A stretch of DNA of 64,000 nt, taken from assembly GCA_030430075.1 (NCBI GenBank), contig JAUIGN010000001.1, forward strand, positions 453,501 through 517,500, written 5' to 3'. The DNA is from a bacterium (lineage in GTDB: Bacteria > Planctomycetota > Planctomycetia > Pirellulales > Pirellulaceae). The translations under genes and the position numbers were made by a program. The notes under the pieces are model-generated. The model was not told where the DNA came from and made no database searches. It was given only the letters and a program-made list of their open reading frames with translations. Below, piece by piece: positions 17,344 through 26,995 of this stretch; positions within the stretch are counted from its first letter, which is position 1, and each line of letters starts with the position of its first letter.

Positions 17344-18896
17344 ACTCAACCCGCAGTCGTCGCCGCACGACGCAGTGGAATCTGTTCTTTCACTATGTCT
17401 CCATCGCCCTGGCCATGGTGTCGGGCGTCGTGTTCGTCCCGCTCTACTTGCGTTTCATTCCGCTCGAACTTTATGGGGCCTGGCTGGCGACGGGGAACGT
17501 CGTCGCCTGGCTGACGGTGATCGATCCCGGCCTCTCGACCGTGCTTCAACAGCGTTCCGCGACGGCCTACGGGAAAGGCCGTGTGGACGAACTGAATGCG
17601 TTGCTGACCGGCGGCGTGCTGATCTCAGCCGTTATCTCGGTCGCCGTCCTGTCGGTTGGAATCGGGACCACCGGTCTCCTGTTCGACTGGCTGCAACTCG
17701 GCGGCGGATTCGAAACCGCGACGCTGGAGCGGGCCTACCTGTTGGCCGTGACAGGAACGGCGCTGATGATTTTCTCGTACGGCATTACTGCATTTAACCA
17801 GGGGCTGCAAAGCAGCGTGGCCGTGGGCGTGATCTTCGTCGTCTCCACGGTCGGCAGCTTGGTGGCGACCGCCGTCTTCCTCTACCAGGGCGTGGGACTA
17901 CCGGCGATCCCGCTCGGCCTGCTCGTGCGCGGCGGCGGCCTGACCATCGGCAATGTCGGCTACCTGGCCTGGCGATACAGAAACGAAACATACTCGTACC
18001 GCCCCTCGTTCTGCCGCGTGGGGACGCTGTCGAAACTGATGTCGTTCACCTTCCTGGGGCGCGGCGCCAACGTGATCGCCACCAACCTGGATGCATTTGT
18101 TCTGACCCGATTCCTGGGGGCCGAGGTTGCTCCCGTACTGGTCTTAACACGCAAGGCGGCTGACATCAGCCGCACGCTCGCCGACCGACCGGCAGTCGCC
18201 TTCATGCCGTCCATCGCCCACCTGGTCGGTTCCGGTGGGCAAGTTCAGGCCCGCACGATACTGTTACGACTGGTGCGGTTGATTCTTTGGCTTCTCGGAC
18301 TGCTGGGGGCCGGCGTGCTCATCTTTAATGGTGCCTTCGTTACGTTGTGGGTCGGCCCCACGTTCTATGCCGGGACGACGGTTAACTTCCTGATCGCGAT
18401 CACGCTGATCGTCACCGTTGTGTCCAATATGCTGTCGAACCTCTGTTTCGCGCTGGGCAATATCCGCAACAACAGCCTGGCAGCCTTGGCGCAAGGCGCC
18501 GTTACCATCCCGCTCATGATCTGCGGGGCCAAGTACTGGGGGCTGACAGGCGTGGCGCTGGCACCGCTGCTGGCCATGTTGGCCGTATCCGGCTGGTATT
18601 TTCCGTTCGCGTTTTCTCGACTGCTCAACCTGACATCCGCCGATCTCCGCGCCATTACCAGAGAATCCTGCAGCGTGCTGGCCGCCGCCGCACTGGCCGG
18701 ACTCCTGGCTACGCCGCTGCGGCTGTCGGTCGAACCGACAACGTGGTTCCGGTTCGCGACCGGGGTGGTGGCGTTTGCGATGCTCTACGCCGCCCTGTTA
18801 TGGCTCCTCTCCACCGCGGCCCGCGCTGAATCCGCGCGGCTGCTCGACCGCACACGTGCCTTCCGCACCAAACCGACGTCAGACGCATTGATGTAA
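17340..18896 (+). CDS. Wzx-like polysaccharide flippase
   Basis: Polytopic protein of 518 residues with about 12-14 hydrophobic segments along its whole length (for example VSIALAMVSGVVFVPLYL near the N-terminus). This fits the MOP superfamily polysaccharide transporters that move undecaprenyl-linked repeat units across the inner membrane. ATG17340 overlaps the stop of the preceding glycosyltransferase gene (ATGA). Presence of a flippase with the polymerase-like gene at 24240 points to a Wzx/Wzy-dependent pathway. Confidence 0.85.
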   Translation: MNSTRSRRRTTQWNLFFHYVSIALAMVSGVVFVPLYLRFIPLELYGAWLATGNVVAWLTVIDPGLSTVLQQRSATAYGKGRVDELNALLTGGVLISAVISVAVLSVGIGTTGLLFDWLQLGGGFETATLERAYLLAVTGTALMIFSYGITAFNQGLQSSVAVGVIFVVSTVGSLVATAVFLYQGVGLPAIPLGLLVRGGGLTIGNVGYLAWRYRNETYSYRPSFCRVGTLSKLMSFTFLGRGANVIATNLDAFVLTRFLGAEVAPVLVLTRKAADISRTLADRPAVAFMPSIAHLVGSGGQVQARTILLRLVRLILWLLGLLGAGVLIFNGAFVTLWVGPTFYAGTTVNFLIAITLIVTVVSNMLSNLCFALGNIRNNSLAALAQGAVTIPLMICGAKYWGLTGVALAPLLAMLAVSGWYFPFAFSRLLNLTSADLRAITRESCSVLAAAALAGLLATPLRLSVEPTTWFRFATGVVAFAMLYAALLWLLSTAARAESARLLDRTRAFRTKPTSDALM

Positions 18897-19179
18897 GCGT
18901 CCGGACGGCCAGCATCGCTAGCACCAGGGTCGAGCAAATCAGACTTCGTGCGATGGGTTGCTTCGAGTATGATTTGGCGGCCGGACTCACGCCGTGGGGC
19001 CGGTGGTCGGCGGCGGCTACCTCACTCTGCCACCACGAACGTGGCGTTCCCGATCGACCGGCGGTCATGGATGGCTGCTCGACGATCGTCGACTCGCTGC
19101 AGCAGGATTCGAGTCAGGCGGAACCGTCGAGCGACTTCGTACCGAGCGGGTTGTTGGGCCCGAATGAGAAAGGAATCTC

Positions 19180-19962
19180 ATGAACGCAACGGCAGTCTAC
19201 CGGTCACGCATCTACGACAGTTACGCGTCAAAGTTCCAACAGGCGGCGGCGACGTTTGATGCGCGGCAGGCGGCTCAATGGGGTCGGGCTTACGATTGGT
19301 ACCTGCGGGGCTGGCTTCCCGAGGACCGGGAAGCGGCAATTCTGGATGTCGGCTGCGGGAACGGCAAACTCCTCCACTTCTACAAGTCACGCGGCTACAC
19401 CAACCTGACAGGCGTCGACGTCAGCCCGGAACAGGTTCGCTTGGCGCGGCAGGTCTGCGAGCAGGTTCATCAGGCGGACGTGCTGGAGTACCTTGCATCG
19501 GTGTCCTCCGAATTTGATCTGATCACGGGATTCGACATCATTGAGCATCTGGTCAAGGACGAAGTTTTGGCATTCCTTGATGGCTGTGCCAATGCGCTGC
19601 GACCTGGCGGTCGGCTGATTCTGCAAACCCCCAACGCCGCCACCCCCTGGGGTTCGGAATTACGTTACGGCGACTTCACGCACGAGGTCTGCTTTCAGGA
19701 TCATTCGCTCTCCCATCTGCTGGAGTTGTGCGGCATCCAGGGCAGTGAGTCGCGAGAAATGGGACCTGTGCCCTGGGGCTACAGCCTCAAGTCAACGGCC
19801 CGTTGGTGTGTCTGGCAGGCGATCCGGGCCGGGCTCAAGGTCTACTGCATCGCGGAGACCGGTCGGACCAACCAAATCTTCACCCGAGTTTTCGTGGCAT
19901 CGGGGACGAAGCGAGCGGCCGCGGGGCAACGGCCGACCATCCCGCAAGAGGAGTCCCCCTAG
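19180..19962 (+). CDS. Class I SAM-dependent methyltransferase (UbiG/Methyltransf_11 type)
   Basis: A 260-residue protein with SAM-binding motif I ILDVGCGNGKLL (about residues 51-62), motif II VDVSPEQV, and the post-motif GFDIIEHLVKDEV typical of Methyltransf_11/23. A GAAAGGAATCTC ribosome site precedes ATG19180. It overlaps the next methyltransferase gene by 1 nt. It probably methylates a sugar of the surface glycan, but the substrate is not visible. The 283-nt gap before it (18897-19179) holds no recognisable feature. Confidence 0.85.
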   Translation: MNATAVYRSRIYDSYASKFQQAAATFDARQAAQWGRAYDWYLRGWLPEDREAAILDVGCGNGKLLHFYKSRGYTNLTGVDVSPEQVRLARQVCEQVHQADVLEYLASVSSEFDLITGFDIIEHLVKDEVLAFLDGCANALRPGGRLILQTPNAATPWGSELRYGDFTHEVCFQDHSLSHLLELCGIQGSESREMGPVPWGYSLKSTARWCVWQAIRAGLKVYCIAETGRTNQIFTRVFVASGTKRAAAGQRPTIPQEESP

Positions 19963-20702
19963 TGTTGCGAAATGTTGCCAAAGGGGTCGTCAACCACGCC
20001 CTGCGACGGATCGGGCTCCAGGTCATCAATGCGAACTGGGGGCCGCGCGGCTTTGCGGCGACCCTGCAGCAATTGGGCCGCCACGGAATCGTCCCCCGTA
20101 CGGTGGTCGATATCGGAGCCGCCACGGGAAGCTGGTGCCGTGAATGCCTGCAGGTTCTGCCCGACGCCCGCTACTTCCTGGTCGATCCGTTGCCAACCAA
20201 CGAACCCCAACTACGGGCGCTGGCAGGCCAGCACAGCAGTGTCACCTACTGGCTGGGCGGAATCGGCGCCGAACCAGGCCGGCAGCCGATCTGGGTGCAC
20301 GGGGACCAATCGAGCTTCCATCGCAGTGAATACAGTCGGAGTGACCAGGCGGTACGGCGTGAGATCGAAATCCGGACCCTGGACTCGTTCGTCGCAACCG
20401 GGCAAATCCCACCGCCCGAATTTATCAAAGCGGACGTGCAGGGCTACGAACTCGAAGTGCTCCGCGGTGCTGTCCGGTGCCTGCGAGACGCCGAGTTGCT
20501 GCTGCTGGAATTATCCATTCAAGAAATTTACGACAACGGACCACTGGCGCATGAGGTGATCGGTCATGTCGCGGCGCAGGGGTTTCGTGTCTACGACATT
20601 TGCAGCTATGCCCAGAGGCCGCGCGACCGCCAACTGGCCCAGTGTGATGTGATGTTTCTCCGCGCCGACTCGCCCGCCTTCCAGTCTCCCGGGTGGGCGT
20701 AA
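19962..20702 (+). CDS. FkbM-family methyltransferase 1
   Basis: A 246-residue FkbM-domain SAM methyltransferase: VVDIGAATGSWC (motif I), the acidic segment YFLVDPLP, then TLDSF and FIKADVQGYELEVLRG, all typical of the family. FkbM enzymes O-methylate sugars or polyketides. The start is GTG19962, preceded by AAGAGGAG and overlapping the upstream stop by one base. Upstream codons in the same frame belong to the previous gene's sequence. It is followed by a second FkbM gene, suggesting two methylation sites. Confidence 0.87.
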   Translation: MLRNVAKGVVNHALRRIGLQVINANWGPRGFAATLQQLGRHGIVPRTVVDIGAATGSWCRECLQVLPDARYFLVDPLPTNEPQLRALAGQHSSVTYWLGGIGAEPGRQPIWVHGDQSSFHRSEYSRSDQAVRREIEIRTLDSFVATGQIPPPEFIKADVQGYELEVLRGAVRCLRDAELLLLELSIQEIYDNGPLAHEVIGHVAAQGFRVYDICSYAQRPRDRQLAQCDVMFLRADSPAFQSPGWA

Positions 20703-20734
20703 CTTCGCCTGCAGACCGACAAGGAGGAGCCCCT

Positions 20735-21574
20735 GTGATTTCCCAAGCTCTCAAGCGTGTGGTGCGAGCGACGCTCGACTACCCGCTGGAAACGTGCCTG
20801 ACCACCCAACAGCGATTCCGCCTGGGACGCCATATCCTCAACCGGGCGGCGGGGGAAAATAATGGCGACCCGCGTTGCAACGGAGAATCACTGGTGCGTG
20901 ATCAGGCCTGCCGTCACCTGGCGGGCCGACCGGTGATCGTCTTCGATATTGGAGCCAATGTCGGCGACTGGTCACTCGACATCAGCCGGCGTCTGACACC
21001 CGGCTCGACGATCTACGCCTTCGAGCCGTGTGGCGGGACGTTCGAACGGCTCTGCCGACGAACGGCAGCTCGACCGGCGAATATCGACATCGTCCCCGTG
21101 CGCGCCGGATGTGGTGCATCCCAGGGGCACGCTTCGCTGCACGTGCATGGCGAACTGGCGGGTTCCAACTCGGTCTTCGACCGTCAGACGCTTCACGACG
21201 CGCGGCCTGCGACAACGGAGGACATCGTCGTCTGTCAGGTGGACGCATTCTGCCGCGAACGGGGAGTTGCCGAGATCGACGTGATGAAGCTGGACGTCGA
21301 GGGGGCCGAGTTGGACGTCCTGGCGGGATGCCGGCAACAACTGGCCAGGCAGGCGATCGGCTGCATTCAGTTCGAGTACGGCGGGACCTGGATTGACGCC
21401 AAACGGTTCCTGATGGAGGCGTTCTCACTACTGCAACCGCTCGGCTATACGCTCGGCAAGATCCATCCTGCCGGAGTCCGTTTTCAGTCGCGTTACGAAG
21501 CGTCCCATGAGAATTTCCAGTACGCCAACTGGCTGGCGGTTCGCGAGGACTGGCGGGCCGCCTTTCGCGATTAA
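20735..21574 (+). CDS. FkbM-family methyltransferase 2
   Basis: A 279-residue FkbM methyltransferase with FDIGANVGDWSL (motif I), IYAFEPCGGTFERL, and DVMKLDVEGAELDVLAG near the C-terminal part of the fold. GTG20735 is chosen because AAGGAGGAG sits 6-7 nt upstream. It differs clearly from its neighbour at 19962, so it is not a recent tandem copy. Likely role is methylating a residue of the same glycan or glycolipid. Confidence 0.87.
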   Translation: MISQALKRVVRATLDYPLETCLTTQQRFRLGRHILNRAAGENNGDPRCNGESLVRDQACRHLAGRPVIVFDIGANVGDWSLDISRRLTPGSTIYAFEPCGGTFERLCRRTAARPANIDIVPVRAGCGASQGHASLHVHGELAGSNSVFDRQTLHDARPATTEDIVVCQVDAFCRERGVAEIDVMKLDVEGAELDVLAGCRQQLARQAIGCIQFEYGGTWIDAKRFLMEAFSLLQPLGYTLGKIHPAGVRFQSRYEASHENFQYANWLAVREDWRAAFRD

Positions 21575-21668
21575 GAGATGAGCCAAGAACACCTTCCATC
21601 CACTCAGCGGTACGGGGGTGCGGGAAGTCGTTGATGACGCGTTCCTGCAGCATGCCGGACCGCCTGAC

Positions 21669-21685
21669 GTCATGCACAGCATGAC
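21669..21685. repeat. dispersed 7-3-7 palindrome (GTCATGC-ACA-GCATGAC)
   Basis: Perfect 7-bp inverted arms around a 3-nt spacer, followed by CTACG. The same palindrome plus CTACG occurs at 35438-35454 and, in the opposite orientation, in the tandem array at 48665-48796. It lies in the 199-nt gap after an FkbM gene. It could form a small hairpin or bind a dimeric protein. Confidence 0.75.
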
Positions 21686-21773
21686 CTACGAAACTGGCGG
21701 ATGCAGCAGGAAACGGGACGGTCCGCACGTTGACGCGCAGCAACCGCAACCAGGTATCCAGAACGAGGCAATC

Positions 21774-23003
21774 ATGGCGATTCCGCAAGTGACGTCGTAC
21801 CTCAAGAACGTTGGGCCGGCTGTTGAAGTGAACGCTCGAGTCAAAGCTCGGATTCACGAGCGGCGAGCGGCGTTCGGACAGCGGCGCTACGAACGACGGG
21901 CCCGGCAACTAGGAATCTCGTCCCTTACGCCGGATCAACTGCAGGCCCAACTGCGAGACCGTCTGGCCTCGCGGGCCGACCGGCGGTGGCCCAAGCCGCC
22001 GGGTGAACTGCACCTCTTCCTGGCCTACGCCGTCTCGAATTGGGAGTCGATTCTGCCCACCGCGCTGGCGCCGTTTGGCGAGGTGACGGAATTCGAGTGG
22101 CGTTCGCGAGGCTACGATGAAGGGTGCGAAGATTGGCTGCAACAACGGGATCGGATGCAAGCCAGCATGCTCGACGCATTCCATGCCGCCAACAATCGCC
22201 GGCCGGTCGATGCGGTGGTCGGCTACCTCTCCGGACACAACACGAGCCCGGAAACGTTGCAGACGATGGCAGCGGCGGGCGCCGCGGTTTTCAACTTCTG
22301 CTGGGATGACAAGGTCAATTTCCCGGGGCCCCGCATCGGTGGACGCTACAAGTCGCCGGCGGCGATCGCCCACGCGGTCGACCTCAACCTGACCAATGCC
22401 CCGGATTCGGTCGTCAAGTACGCCGTCCACGGAGGCCTGGCGAAATTCTGGCCGGAGGCCGGGCACCCCGACGTGCATCGCCCTTACGATGATCCATTCG
22501 AATTCGACGTCAGCTTTGTGGGAGCCCGTTACGGCTGGCGTCCGACCTTCATCAGGAAGTTGCAACAGCAGGGAATCTCCGTCGCCTGCTTTGGGAAGGG
22601 CTGGTCCAACGGACCGCTCAGTGACGAGGAGATGGTCCGACTGTACTCGCGCAGCCGAATCAACCTGGGCTTCGGCGGAATCGGCTATTCAAGGAAACTG
22701 ACTTGCCTGAAGGGGCGTGACTTCGAAGTGCCCCTCAGCGGCGGCCTCTACCTGACCCAGGACAATCCGGAACTCCAACTCGTCTTTCGCCTTGGCCAGG
22801 AGATCGTCACCTATCGCGACGCGGACGATTGCGCCGCAACGATCCGCAGGCTGCTGGCCAACCCACAGCAGGCGGCAGCGATCCGCCAGGCCGGCCGGGC
22901 TCGCTGTCTCAGCGAACACACCTATCAAGCACGCTGGTCGGAGGTGTTGGAAATGGCCGGTATCCTCACCTCCCCCGCCACCGCCCGAGGAACGGCTGCC
23001 TAG
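21774..23003 (+). CDS. CgeB-like glycosyltransferase
   Basis: A 409-residue GT-B-type protein resembling the CgeB/DUF3880-Glyco_trans_1_2 group. Its C-terminal part has SRINLGFGGIG, then FEVPLSGGLYLT and DNPEL, then the VTYRDADDCAATIRRLL segment typical of these enzymes. The N-terminal 55 residues are basic and probably membrane-peripheral. ATG21774 is where the coherent protein begins; the open frame further upstream crosses a dispersed palindrome. It probably adds a sugar to the repeat unit; specificity is unknown. Confidence 0.75.
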   Translation: MAIPQVTSYLKNVGPAVEVNARVKARIHERRAAFGQRRYERRARQLGISSLTPDQLQAQLRDRLASRADRRWPKPPGELHLFLAYAVSNWESILPTALAPFGEVTEFEWRSRGYDEGCEDWLQQRDRMQASMLDAFHAANNRRPVDAVVGYLSGHNTSPETLQTMAAAGAAVFNFCWDDKVNFPGPRIGGRYKSPAAIAHAVDLNLTNAPDSVVKYAVHGGLAKFWPEAGHPDVHRPYDDPFEFDVSFVGARYGWRPTFIRKLQQQGISVACFGKGWSNGPLSDEEMVRLYSRSRINLGFGGIGYSRKLTCLKGRDFEVPLSGGLYLTQDNPELQLVFRLGQEIVTYRDADDCAATIRRLLANPQQAAAIRQAGRARCLSEHTYQARWSEVLEMAGILTSPATARGTAA

Positions 23004-23138
23004 CCTCATGCCACGAATAACCGCTACGAAATCCGGCTGTCGCTCAGCGAACATCGGACGCACTCACGGAGCGATCCGTGACTCGCTGGTTTCTCCGTCC
23101 GATTGGATTGACATCGCACTCACCGAAATGGAATCGAC

Positions 23139-24185
23139 ATGCCCGTCGAACTGAAGATCCTCTACGTCGGTCCCCTCGATCGCGGCTCGACCTGCCTGCA
23201 GCGGATGCGATCGCTGCAATCGTTGGGACACCGTGTCGTGCCGATCAACACGGTAACGTCCGCCGTACGGCAGAGACAACGGACGCTCGCTTACCGCCTG
23301 CGGCGCAAACTGCTGGGGCCGGGCGACCTGGCCTCGGCCAACCGCCAGATCGTCCGCCAATGCCAAGGTCGGCCGTTCGACATCCTCTGGATCGACAAGG
23401 GTCTGACCATCACCCGCGAGACGCTCGAACAGGTCAGGCGTTGCCAACCGGATTGCCGGCTGGTCGGCTACTCGCCGGACGACATGTTCCCGGCCCACAA
23501 TCAATCTCACCAGTTCCTCGACCACCTACCGCTCTACGACATCTTCTTCACGACCAAGTCGTATGGCGTCGAGGAACTCGAGCAAATGGGTTGCCGGTGC
23601 GCGGTGTTCGTCGGCAACGCCTATGACCCGCAGACACATCGTCCCGTGCCGGTAACGGCGGGCGACCGGTCTCGCCTGGGCGGCGGCGTCGGTTTCGTGG
23701 GTGCGTACGAGGCGGCCCGCGCCGAGTCGATGTATGCAGTCGCCCAACGCCACACGCCGGTTCGCATCTGGGGCCCGGGCTGGAACCGGTGCGGCCTGCG
23801 CCACGACCGGTTGTTGCTCGAACGACGGAGCATCTGGGCAGAGGATTACGTCACGGCCGTTTGTTGTTTCGATATCAACCTCTGCTTCCTCCGCAAGATC
23901 AATCGCGACCTGCAGACGACGCGCAGCATCGAGATCCCTGCCTGTGGAGGTTTCATGCTGGCGGAGCGAACCGAGGAGCATCAAGGGCTGTTCGCGGAAG
24001 GAGAAGAGGCCGAGTTTTTCGGTTGCGACGACGAACTTGCCGACAAGGTCCGCTACTACCTGGCACACGGGACGGAGCGCGAACGGATTGCGGCCGCCGG
24101 CCGGCGCCGCTGCCAGTCCAGTGGCTACAGCAACCAGGACCGGTTGCGGTCGATGTTGGACGCAGTCAATTCGCTGCTGGTCTGA
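23139..24185 (+). CDS. CgeB-like glycosyltransferase
   Basis: A 348-residue protein related in architecture to the gene before it. It has an N-terminal LKILYVGPLDRGSTC beta-strand start, SPDDMFPAHNQS in the middle, and the CgeB-type C-terminus with TRSIEIPACGGFMLAERT and ADKVRYYLAHG. It was probably produced by an old duplication followed by strong divergence. The predicted role is transfer of a sugar in repeat-unit assembly, on the cytoplasmic side. Confidence 0.78.
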   Translation: MPVELKILYVGPLDRGSTCLQRMRSLQSLGHRVVPINTVTSAVRQRQRTLAYRLRRKLLGPGDLASANRQIVRQCQGRPFDILWIDKGLTITRETLEQVRRCQPDCRLVGYSPDDMFPAHNQSHQFLDHLPLYDIFFTTKSYGVEELEQMGCRCAVFVGNAYDPQTHRPVPVTAGDRSRLGGGVGFVGAYEAARAESMYAVAQRHTPVRIWGPGWNRCGLRHDRLLLERRSIWAEDYVTAVCCFDINLCFLRKINRDLQTTRSIEIPACGGFMLAERTEEHQGLFAEGEEAEFFGCDDELADKVRYYLAHGTERERIAAAGRRRCQSSGYSNQDRLRSMLDAVNSLLV

Positions 24186-24239
24186 TCCGCGCGGCACCGA
24201 GCGTTCGCCAAGCCAAACACTTCGCCTTCGACACACCCG

Positions 24240-25829
24240 ATGACCTGCCGTACCCGCGTCCCCCCGCCCATGATTCATACCGCCCCCGCAAGAGACGCCT
24301 GGCAAGCCGCATGTCGTCCGCTGAAGCAGTTGGCGGTGGCACTGTTGGTGCTGGTGGTCGCGTATCTCGCCTGCGGCGTGTTGCAGAAGAACTCGCACGA
24401 CGCGCCCATCAACGCGATCGGACCAATCTTCCTGCTGCTGGGCTGCCTGCGGACCGCCTGGAGCATCTGCAAGGCGGAACCGATGGCCTGCTGGACGCCG
24501 GTCCCCTGGTTTCTGGCGGCATCCGCCGCCTACTTCGGACTGGGGCCGTTGATCTACACGTTCGGACAGGACGAAGCGGTCCGGCATCTCGACCGCGTGC
24601 CCCTCCTGGCGGACGACCTGTGGCGCACCAACTTGCTGAACGCCGTTGGGCTCCTGGTCATCAGCAGCGTGTTTCTGATCGGGCTTGGGCTCACCAAGCC
24701 GACCAGAAACCGTCTCCGGTTGGGGGCCACCGGCGCCGCCCCACACCAGGCGGAAGCGAAAGCAGCCACGCTGGTCTTCCTTGCCATCGGATTGCCGGTG
24801 AAGTACCTGGTCGCCCTGCCCTACGAATTCGGACTGCTGGATGTCATGCTGCCGGGCAGCGTCTATTCGCTGGAAAGTTTCGCGACACTCGCCGTGCTGA
24901 CCACCGCCTACCTCTCGCGGACGTCGACCGCCTGGCGAACTGCCTTCTTCTGTCTGTTTACGCTGGAGGTCGCCGTCGGTTTGGCGCGCTTCAGCAAGCA
25001 AGCGTTCCTGGTTGTCTTGATTCTTGCCGCCCTGGGACGATTTCTCGCTTCACGGCGACGGGGCGAGTTGTGCCTGTCGATTGTCGTCGTCAGCGTGACG
25101 TACATCGTGTTGACACCCATGGTGACCTGGAGTCGGATCGAGTTAATTGACCGCGTCGGCAATTTCTACGAGGCACCGCTCAGTCTGCGCTTCCAGGTGG
25201 CCGGCGAAGCGGTGCAAGCCCTCAGGAACGGCACGCTGTCCGAAGGGCAGATCGCCCAGGCGTGGTGGCAACGGCTCTGCTACGCCAATATCCAGGCTCT
25301 TGTGATGCGGCGTCATGACGCCGGCCACGCCTCGGACTCACTCTCCCTGGCAGTCTATTCATTCATCCCTCGGGCGCTCTGGCCGGGCAAGCCGAACATG
25401 ACCCGCATCGGCGTCGAAGTGACGCAACTGGCCTACGGTCACCGGGGTGGATCGACGGGCATCGGGGTCTTTGCCGAAGCGTACTGGAATGTCGGCTGGG
25501 CGGGGGTCGTCGGCGTTTCGATCTACATCGGCCTGTTGTTCGCCATGCTATCCCGCTTTGCCCTGCGCACCATGCAACGCGGCCAGTGGCTCTACCTGCC
25601 GTGCATCTTTATCGGCATCAAGATGGGGTTCCGTCTGGACGGCTGGTTCGCAGCGGACTTTGTCGGCACGGTCTTCATTTGCGTGACGTACGCTGGGGCC
25701 ATTTCGGTTTGGCTGAGTCATCGCGGACCGGCGCGGGGTCGAGCCACTGCCGTGCGCCGTGGAGGCTCGCCGGCGGGCTACCGTCCGGCACCTGTCGAGC
25801 GGCCGCAACCGATGAGGACGACGCCGTAA
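24240..25829 (+). CDS. Wzy-like polysaccharide polymerase (polytopic membrane protein)
   Basis: A 529-residue protein with ten or more hydrophobic segments and a large periplasmic loop (about residues 290-400) that contains FIPRALWPGKPNMTRIG. This layout is typical of oligosaccharide repeat-unit polymerases, which have little sequence conservation. Its place between glycosyltransferase genes and downstream of a Wzx gene supports the role. ATG24240 and ATG24270 are both possible; neither has a strong ribosome site. It ends 1 nt before the next start. Confidence 0.72.
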   Translation: MTCRTRVPPPMIHTAPARDAWQAACRPLKQLAVALLVLVVAYLACGVLQKNSHDAPINAIGPIFLLLGCLRTAWSICKAEPMACWTPVPWFLAASAAYFGLGPLIYTFGQDEAVRHLDRVPLLADDLWRTNLLNAVGLLVISSVFLIGLGLTKPTRNRLRLGATGAAPHQAEAKAATLVFLAIGLPVKYLVALPYEFGLLDVMLPGSVYSLESFATLAVLTTAYLSRTSTAWRTAFFCLFTLEVAVGLARFSKQAFLVVLILAALGRFLASRRRGELCLSIVVVSVTYIVLTPMVTWSRIELIDRVGNFYEAPLSLRFQVAGEAVQALRNGTLSEGQIAQAWWQRLCYANIQALVMRRHDAGHASDSLSLAVYSFIPRALWPGKPNMTRIGVEVTQLAYGHRGGSTGIGVFAEAYWNVGWAGVVGVSIYIGLLFAMLSRFALRTMQRGQWLYLPCIFIGIKMGFRLDGWFAADFVGTVFICVTYAGAISVWLSHRGPARGRATAVRRGGSPAGYRPAPVERPQPMRTTP

Positions 25830-25830
25830 G

Positions 25831-26988
25831 ATGACCAGGCAACGAATTCTCGTATTTCGAATCGGCAACCTGGGCGACTCGCTGATCGCTCTGCCGGCGC
25901 TCTGGTTTCTGCGCGAGCACTTCGCGGACGCTCACCTGAGCTTGCTCTGCAATCAGTCCCCGCAGTCACGTGAACTGGCGGCCAGCGACCTCCTCCGCGA
26001 TACGGGGCTGTTCGACGGCTTCCTGCACTACCGGGGAGCCCTGTCGACCGTGCCGCTGGCCGGTAAACTTCTCGACTATGGCCGGCTGTTGGCCACCCTG
26101 CGGTACCACGCGTTCGATCAACTCGTCTATCTGCCGCCCACTCGGCGAACGCCGGCCGAAGTGGAGCGCGACTTGCGCTTCTTCCGGCTCGCCGGGATCC
26201 GCACGATCCTCGGCGCCGACTGGGAACCGCCCCAGCCCGCCGCTCCACAAGCAGCGTCCGCGAGGCCTTTGCAGCCGCAGCCACTGGAAGCCCAGAATCT
26301 GCTCGACCGGCTGGCGGCGTCCGGGCTGCCGGTGCCGGTCCTCGACGCTAGTCGCGCCGATGTGGGAACGACCGCCGCGACGCGACGCGACGTCGCCTCG
26401 TGGATCGATCGCCAGCCCGACTGCGGTCGGCGAACCTGGATCGGGCTGGGAATCGGCAGCAAGATGCCCGCCAAGCAGTGGCCCGTCGATCGCTACCAGC
26501 AGGTTGTGGCACAATTGATCCGCGACGTCGACCTGTGGCCGGTCGTATTCGGAGGGCCGGAGGACCGGTTGCAGGCCGAGTCGCTTGTTGCCCGGTGGGG
26601 TCGGGGGTACGTGGCCGCCGGCCAACTGACGCTCGGCCAGTCCGCCGCGGCACTTGAGCGTTGCGCGCTCTACCTGGGCAACGACACCGGAACGATGCAT
26701 CTGGCGGCCGCCGCCGACGTACCTTGCGTCGCCCTTTTTTCCGCCCGCGATTGGCCCGGCAAGTGGTTTCCGCTCGGGTCGCACCACATCGTTCTCCGCA
26801 AGCCGCTCGAATGCGAGGGCTGCCTGCTGGTCGCGTGCGCGGATCGAGACAACGAATGCCTGCGCCGAATCTCGGTTGCCGAAGTGTATCAGGCGTGCCG
26901 CCAATTGCTGGCTCGCAGTGGTCAACATCCGCCGGCCACAACCGTGGTGCGGCGGCCTGTCCGGCAAACGACCGCAGCAATCCAATGA
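25831..26988 (+). CDS. Glycosyltransferase family 9 (ADP-heptose transferase family)
   Basis: A 385-residue GT9 protein: ILVFRIGNLGDSLIALPAL at the N-terminus and GNDTGTMHLAAA in the C-terminal half, the WaaF/WaaC signature, followed by a cluster of cysteines around CEGCLLVACADRDNEC. GT9 enzymes move heptose from ADP-heptose to LPS core or other acceptors. Because hldD and hldE lie in the same cluster, a heptosyltransferase is the most likely role. It starts 1 nt after the polymerase gene. Confidence 0.88.
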   Translation: MTRQRILVFRIGNLGDSLIALPALWFLREHFADAHLSLLCNQSPQSRELAASDLLRDTGLFDGFLHYRGALSTVPLAGKLLDYGRLLATLRYHAFDQLVYLPPTRRTPAEVERDLRFFRLAGIRTILGADWEPPQPAAPQAASARPLQPQPLEAQNLLDRLAASGLPVPVLDASRADVGTTAATRRDVASWIDRQPDCGRRTWIGLGIGSKMPAKQWPVDRYQQVVAQLIRDVDLWPVVFGGPEDRLQAESLVARWGRGYVAAGQLTLGQSAAALERCALYLGNDTGTMHLAAAADVPCVALFSARDWPGKWFPLGSHHIVLRKPLECEGCLLVACADRDNECLRRISVAEVYQACRQLLARSGQHPPATTVVRRPVRQTTAAIQ

Positions 26989-26995
26989 GGACTCC

